A stretch of 64,000 nt of DNA, taken from Pristionchus mayeri. Lineage: Eukaryota > Nematoda > Chromadorea > Rhabditida > Neodiplogasteridae. The notes beneath the pieces were generated by a model. It ran no database searches and had not been told where the DNA came from. It saw only the letters and a list, made by a program, of their open reading frames with translations. Positions 58,610 through 64,000 of this stretch are shown here, one piece after another; the stretch's first letter is position 1; each line of letters opens with the position of its first letter. The stretch lies in assembly GCA_036245805.1 (NCBI GenBank), contig BTRK01000005.1:12400001-12464000 (forward strand), written 5' to 3'. The translations under genes were made by a program, and so were the position numbers.

Positions 58610-59851
58610 TTGGGGTGTCCGGAAAGTTCGTATAATTTTTTGTTTTTATTTTTTATTCAATGCTTTACAATTATCAGTGACCAATGTGTGCCCCCTTCTT
58701 TCTCACTACCTCCCTCCAGCGATTGGGCAGGGTCTCGATTCCTCTCTTCTAGAATGCGGGTTTCTTCGAGACCGCCCAGTTCACGAAAGCCCTCACAACT
58801 TCATCTCGATTCTTGAACTTCTTTCCTTTGCAGAAGTCAGAGAGAGAGCGGAAGCAGTGGTAGTCGCATGGGGAGAGATCCGGGGAATACGGTGGATGGG
58901 GAATCATCTCGATCTTCAGCTCGTCGATTTTCTTCTGGGTCATCATCGCTCGATGTGGGCGAGCATTGTCCATCAGAAGAAGAATTTTGCCCTGGTTCAG
59001 GAGTCTGGGAGGAACTCTGATCGCGACATCTTCCAGTTGTTCAGAGAAGAGGTCGGCATTGATGCTGGTGCCAGGGGCGACGATCTCCCAGTAGATGGGA
59101 CCGAGCACTGAGAAGAAAAAGCAGAGGAGTTCCTTCTTTCCGTGCTCTTCCTTCTTCGGGACGGGCGTGGGCTTCTCATCTGCATCCACCCATTGCAGTC
59201 TCCACGCAGGGTTATCGTACGTGATCCACTTCTCATTTGTAGCGATGATGGAATTGACCCATCGAAGATTGGATCTACGATGGAGTAATTCCCGACAGAC
59301 TTGAACACGATTTTTCAGCTGTTCGGGGGAGAGGTCATGGGGAATCACTTGTGGGAGTTTCGGCTTCTTCCCAGATCGATGGAGGATATCGGACACCGTT
59401 GATCTCGGAGTACCAGTATCCTTCTTCAACTCACGCACACTGGCCATGGGCTTGCGCTTCAGTGTGCGGAGAACGAGAGGCTGATCGAGGGAGGGAGGGC
59501 GTCCAGAGCGGGGTTGATCATCGAGACCAAACTCCCCTTTCTTGAAGCGGGAGAACCACTTATAGCAGAAGGGTATGGAGGGGGCGTCAGCTCCTTCCGA
59601 CTGGGCCAGGGCAGAGTGGGCCTCCTTCACGGATCGGCCAAGACGGTAGTAATGAAGTAAAACTGCTCGGAGGTAGAGATGGGAGTCCATCACATGAATC
59701 AATGTAGCAACTAGGAGACTGATTAAATCCTCTCACTACTCAACATCAGAATGATGCAATACATTGTTGACAAACAGATTGCGCAATCACTGCATTTGAT
59801 CGCGAACTGACTTTTTTCCGAAGCATTATACGAACTTTCCGGACACCCCAA
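58610..59851 (-). mobile_element. Mariner transposon copy 2, full length
   Basis: The TIR TTGGGGTGTCCGGAAAGTTC begins at 58610 and its complement ends at 59851, with TA on both sides. The length is 1242 bp. It is nearly identical to the truncated copy at 13799-14753, so both derive from a recent burst. Confidence 0.95.
58749..59702 (-). CDS. Mariner transposase, full-length ORF with first catalytic Asp changed to Asn
   Basis: An uninterrupted 317-residue ORF on the minus strand. The N-terminal HTH region (LRAVLLHYYRLGRSVKEAHS), the linker WFSRFKKGEFGLDDQPRSGRPP and the DDE-type domain follow in order. Motifs of the mariner D,D34D class are visible: MDNARPH carries the second Asp and SPCDYH the third, with exactly 34 residues between. 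The first position reads TNEKWITYDN, where TDEKW is expected; the codon is AAT at 59235-59237. The truncated sibling at 13799-14753 has GAT at this place. The enzyme should bind DNA but not catalyse transposition. The ORF is otherwise undamaged, so the change is probably young. Confidence 0.93.
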   Translation of the reverse strand: MIHVMDSHLYLRAVLLHYYRLGRSVKEAHSALAQSEGADAPSIPFCYKWFSRFKKGEFGLDDQPRSGRPPSLDQPLVLRTLKRKPMASVRELKKDTGTPRSTVSDILHRSGKKPKLPQVIPHDLSPEQLKNRVQVCRELLHRRSNLRWVNSIIATNEKWITYDNPAWRLQWVDADEKPTPVPKKEEHGKKELLCFFFSVLGPIYWEIVAPGTSINADLFSEQLEDVAIRVPPRLLNQGKILLLMDNARPHRAMMTQKKIDELKIEMIPHPPYSPDLSPCDYHCFRSLSDFCKGKKFKNRDEVVRAFVNWAVSKKPAF

Positions 59852-59853
59852 TA

Positions 59854-60190
59854 CTTTCTCTTATCTCACGAAATTTTGTACATTCTTCGATTGATGATGA
59901 AAGATTCACACCCTGCAACGATATTGTATGCGCGTTACTCACTAGGCTGGTCGGCCAAACCCTCCTGATACCACGCTCAAAGAAGAGACACACTCTCCGC
60001 TTATGCAGGGCGTGGCAAGTGACAAAAAGATGACAATGGAATGGCATTGCAGGCAAAGATGAGATGGCCGCGAGGTTTTATTGTTGCGTGGTTTGTCTCT
60101 GTCTGCCTCTATCCATATCATACACTCTATCGTTTCCTCTCGCCTGACAAGCATGCGAGTTAAAAAGATAGCAGCTAGACAGGCCTTTCC
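59854..60190. other. Intergenic sequence, promoter side of the secreted-protein gene
   Basis: No exon recognised. Confidence 0.4.
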
Positions 60191-60213
60191 CGATAAGATT
60201 TCCTTGCTATAAA
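60191..60213 (+). promoter_or_regulatory. GATA site and TATA-like box upstream of the secreted-protein gene
   Basis: CGATAAGA (60191-60198) fits the consensus of GATA factors, which drive intestinal genes in nematodes by general knowledge. CTATAAA (60207-60213) is TATA-like and lies about 115 nt before the ATG at 60326. Proximity is suggestive only. Confidence 0.4.
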
Positions 60214-60325
60214 CAGGGACGAGCACTAGGTGCAAGGCGGCTTTTATTCTTGCCCGTGATTTCGTTACTTCCATTTGTTCATTTTTGAACATTTCGCAAT
60301 TACAGCGTCTGTGTATCCCGCCGTC

Positions 60326-62855
60326 ATGAAAAGCTTACTAATTTCTGCACTACTAGTGTCTTTTTCTGGTACGATTTTCGAAAATATAGCATACATACCC
60401 TGTGTCACTCGCAAACATCACACTCATTGTAGCGGGGCTTCTCGTATTCGACTACTCTCACTTATACGATATGAACGATTTCAAGGGAACTCCGAATGTT
60501 GGTTGATAAACATTTGTTGAATGGTATCTCCATTCTTTTCAGTATCCCATCAGATTCTGCAATGAAACGGGCTGCCGCGTGTACCTAACTTATCTGAATA
60601 GTCACTTAGGCGATCAGGATAACGGACCCATGACACTCATTCTCGACGACAATAATAATATTACGTGAGTAAACAATCGTATTTCTGAAATATTCCCTTT
60701 TTTATGTTGATGATTATTACAAATACACAGAACCAATTAAAACATTAGACATCTACAGTTTCTACGATCTCAACAGACTCCAACGGGAAAACGGAGAAAA
60801 GGGCTACTTCGAAATTCCTGTGTGTGATTCTCACATTACTTGAACAATCATTTTGCAGAAATTTTTGAAACACTTTTTTTCAGGAAGGAACAGAACAATT
60901 CGTGATTAATAATCCTTGGGTAAACGGTGTTACGCGCCCTCTCGCACTCTGGGCTGTGCAGAATTCTGCCCGTCAGTTTGATAGGCCATTTTTCATTTTA
61001 TGGGAGAGTGGGTGCATAACGTGCCTAACCGTGATGCATAACGTGCCTAACCGCAAGGCACACTGATCGTTATTGCACATCTCTGACATTTTGGGTTCAA
61101 ACTGCCCTCATTGCAGCCTTTCTCGACACTCTCGAAGTGTACGATGCTGCAGATGGCGCCACGATCGAAACGACAGCTAGGTAAGTTTTCTAATTCTCAA
61201 CTTTTCTTTAACTTTGCTAACTTTGCATCGTAAAAATGCATTCGAAAATCGCCAATTTCAGGCGGGTTGTGCTCATGCGAGTTGAAGAATTTACTGCAAA
61301 TGCAACGATTAATGGGGTGAGGAATGGTGAAAATCATAACTGACAAAACAATTCTGAGAACAATTTCAGAAGTACGATGTAACGATCAAGCCCAGCCCCT
61401 TTGACATGCTCGACAGTGGAGAATGCGAGCATGTGCTGAAAATGTAAATGATTAATGGATGCATAACTATAATATTAATTAAAAGTAGTCGGCCTCACCG
61501 CACTACACCACCTAGCCTAGTCGTTTACGACTGTAAAATCGCTTGACGTGGCTGCACCCTTTTTTACATTTTTTATTAATTAAAATAATGTATTTGTTGT
61601 ATTTCAAATGGACTAAATGCAGGGATGATTCTATCAGTTCGACCTTCTCACAAGCTTTCAATTCTCCCATAATCTCACTAGGATTCGCTGAGACTTCCGG
61701 ATATTCGATGAATATCAGCATCAACTTCGATTATAGTGAGCCATTAGAATAATTGAGAAAGATAGAAGCAACAAATATGGGAAACAGTGTTCAAATAATG
61801 GAATGTTTAGCTGTTGAACGATCCATTGATGTCTCTGGATACCTTTCCTCACCAGGCTACATCGGTTGCGCTAACAAGACGGTTCGATAGTTTAACTTTT
61901 CCGAATGTTTTAAGATTGTTTAAAGAAGAAGCACATGGTTGAAGCGAAATGGTTGATTTAAATACGTCGAGTATAATATTCACTAGGATTCACTGAGATT
62001 CAATCAAATTTTCGTTTCAAATTCTCAACAAGAAAATCAAAAACAACTATTTTAAGTTTGTGTTCCGCAGCGAGAGCTACAATGACGGCATCTCGAGTCT
62101 GAATGAAACGTTCCTTGTGGATGGTGCAAAGTGAGCTTTTCCAATTGCATAATACGTTCTGCGATAATTTTTTTATCAAACGATTTAAAATAGCCATTAT
62201 AGCAAAATAAATCTGATACTTACATTTGAGGGGAAAAAAATGATAAAATGTGAGTATACATTTACGATTTCCAGGAGAAAGCACGTCTCATTCTATGGAG
62301 ATATCAACACTGACGACAGGGCGCCAATTTTATTTTACGATATGGATACCGATGCGGAGGCGTTGATGTAAAAATTCAACTTATAAAATCTAGATTTTCA
62401 GGGATATTTTCAGAATAATCGGAAATCAAAATGACAACACTAGCACATGGGAGTACGAGTTGGATACATCGGTAGGAATATTACAACTAAACTTATTATA
62501 TGAAAAACATTTGCACGTTCAGAGCTTCTCGATTCACTGGGATTCGTGGAAGGCCTGGCGCAACGAATCATTCATGATTCGATACGTCGTCGACGATTCG
62601 TCCGGTTCGCAACCGGACACTCCGAAGACTACCGTAGCAACGCCTACCGTAACCACCACCAGCACACTTCCACCCAAGACCTCAACTGCCAAGGTTGAGC
62701 CGGTGCCCTCAACGGACGCGGAAACCACTGAAAATGTCGTAACCACTACCGTCATTCCGACAACCTCAACTACCGTGGTTACCACAACCTCCTCGAGTGC
62801 TCTGAGTTCAACGATATTCGCCGTTTTGCCAGTCATTGTAGCACTCATGAGTTAA
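60326..62855 (+). CDS. Secreted, probably GPI-anchored protein, 420 residues, 14 exons (CUB-like, tentative)
   Basis: Exons 60326-60368, 60433-60497, 60543-60664, 60759-60819, 60884-60971, 61117-61180, 61262-61316, 61370-61443, 61623-61735, 61856-61889, 62071-62130, 62275-62367, 62414-62471 and 62523-62855 join in phase to 420 codons plus TAA. The protein starts MKSLLISALLVSFSAGLLVF, a signal peptide. The ectodomain has a CNETGC pair, EGTEQFVINNPWV, GECEHVLK, GYIG-like SYIGCANKT, FYGDINTDDRAPILFYD and SIHWDSWKAW, with several N-x-S/T sites. A Thr/Ser/Val-rich stretch (TPTVTTTSTLPPKTSTAKVE onwards) follows, and the protein ends in a hydrophobic segment (IFAVLPVIVALMS) that fits a GPI-anchor signal. 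Two beta-rich segments and a Thr-rich C-terminus recall nematode CUB-like domain proteins induced in gut and immune responses, but similarity is by eye. Exon 10 (34 nt) was set by phase: only its GATA-gt donor joins exons 9 and 11 in frame. Confidence 0.75.
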
Positions 62856-63111
62856 TTTCGCATAATGAAATTGAATGAACATAATGCTGATGATTGCAAA
62901 CAGTAATATTGCGATTGGTTGAAGTTGCAACATTTATCGAACATTTATCTAAACAAGCAATTGAACAGCTCAAGAAGTGATAGAATTTATTTCCAAAAAA
63001 GTAATTTTGAAGACGAGGTAACATTTCAAATGGCAAAGCAAGAAAAATGTATGAAATGGAGCATAATTAAGCAGAGCGAGTGAAACAAACAATGTGCATA
63101 CGAGTGTATTT

Positions 63112-63958
63112 TTAACGCCAAAACTCGATGTTGACGGAGTCATCATAGCATGCTATACACATGCACGATTTCGCATATCCTTCTTCAAACACTCGGACTT
63201 TATTATCGATAAAGTCGAAATCGAAATTGAACTGAAATCGCAAAAAAATATTGGTTATACTAATCATGTGTGAAAAAATGAGCACTTTGAGATTCCAAAT
63301 ACGAATTGTCCACTCACATCTAAATCAGCCTTCACATGCGCGATGATTTTCGAAGTTGAGAGTCGTCTTGTCAATGAAAAATCCCAAGTTCCGTCTGTGA
63401 ATCTTCGCAAGCGCTTCTGAATAATTTTATAATTTAAAAAAAAGTAAGTTGCTTATTTTTATTTTTATTTTGGCATTTATTGAATTTATTTCAAACGCCA
63501 TACCATAACCGCATCCATCACCCAATCGGTTTCAATTTGTAAGGTGGGCATTATAAAGGTATTAAAGTGCAAGATCGAATTCAGTGTATCTGTATTGTGC
63601 AAGTATATTCTCATTCTCCTCACATACTGAAATCGCATCATCTCAGATCTGAAAGGCAGCAACGTACGTTTATATCACTCCCGGCATCCACTCTGAGGCT
63701 CTTTATCGATTTACTGAGACCAATTAGCACGTCGTCGTTAATTATGGAAGATCCGTTGAGGTGATACAAAACAAGACTTCGAATGTTTGCTTTATCGAGC
63801 CATTTGGTGAACCTGAAGTTGTTATTTAATATAAACCAAGGAACATCCGCTCTTGGACCTTTTGGAAACCTCGTATTTCGCAAAACTCGTGTACTTGAAA
63901 TATAAACGATATGCTCCCTAGATAAATCGTTCGCAATGCTCGAGAAAAGTGTGATCGA
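63112..63958 (-). CDS. 3' part of an unrecognised gene, at least four exons
   Basis: Exons (to 63668 from at most 63958), 63626-63504, 63416-63318 and 63231-63112 join in phase and end at TAA. The readable protein contains FSSIANDLSREHIVYISSTR, WFILNNNFRFTKWLDKANIR, LVLYHLNGSSIINDDVLIGL, the short intron at 63667-63627 (41 nt), YVRRMRIYLHNTDTLNSI, RFTDGTWDFSLTRRL and a C-terminus with CMCIACYDDSVNIEFWR. The layout of short beta-strand-like repeats with L..L.L spacing is reminiscent of nematode F-box-associated or LRR-like proteins, but I cannot assign a family. The 5' end is near or beyond the window edge, and an upstream stop at 63959-63961 means an intron acceptor must lie at or left of 63958 in gene direction. 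Confidence 0.6.
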
Positions 63959-64000
63959 TTACAACCTTCCAATATACAATTAATATTTTATACATTTAGA

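Noticed and set aside
62534..62848. 104-residue Val/Thr-rich antisense ORF
   Set aside because: It is the shadow of the Thr-rich low-complexity tail of the secreted protein.

Overview
This is eukaryotic nuclear DNA from a nematode, most likely a diplogastrid of the Pristionchus type. The reasons are very short exons (19 in one esterase of 537 residues), 3' splice sites of the TTTCAG type, lineage-expanded serpentine chemoreceptors, Tc1/mariner transposons and many foldback elements. The species is an inference. No rRNA, CRISPR array or prokaryotic operon is present.

Reading genes by joining exons in phase, rather than by long ORFs, gives these loci: a decayed Srd-like receptor (1.46-7.77 kb, +); a complete carboxylesterase (7.97-11.55 kb, -); a Sri/Srh-like receptor whose introns are filled with inverted repeats (19.8-27.3 kb, +); an apparently intact Srd-like receptor (28.9-34.7 kb, -) carrying a zinc-finger foldback transposon in one intron and a mariner in another; a 5'-truncated receptor (35.7-37.0 kb, -); a nearly intact receptor (40.5-42.4 kb, +); a small secreted Gly-rich peptide (43.1-43.5 kb, +); a full-length receptor with one nonsense codon (47.8-49.9 kb, -); a secreted, probably GPI-anchored protein of 420 residues (60.3-62.9 kb, +); and the 3' part of an unrecognised gene at the right edge (-).

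The five Srd-like receptors share one 8-exon architecture with nearly constant exon lengths (101, 96, 86, 164, about 210, 156, 65 and about 106 nt). That allows exact diagnosis of lesions: a 7-nt and a 24-nt deletion, lost exons, a lost acceptor and a stop at codon 6. Two further exon-1 relics lie at 28.7 and 40.1 kb. A 19-bp motif sits 14 nt upstream of the ATG in two of the genes.

Repeats occupy much of the rest. There are at least eight long inverted repeats of 0.4-4 kb, three mariner-type transposase copies (all defective), two mariner-type elements without a transposase, three copies of a 0.25-kb MITE with TTAA target sites, and an 8-kb tandem array (50.4-58.5 kb). Units of its first part carry a tRNA-like module with A-box and B-box. 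In two places an inverted-repeat arm preserves the empty site of an element inserted in the partner arm, so the target duplications (TTAA and TA) can be read directly.
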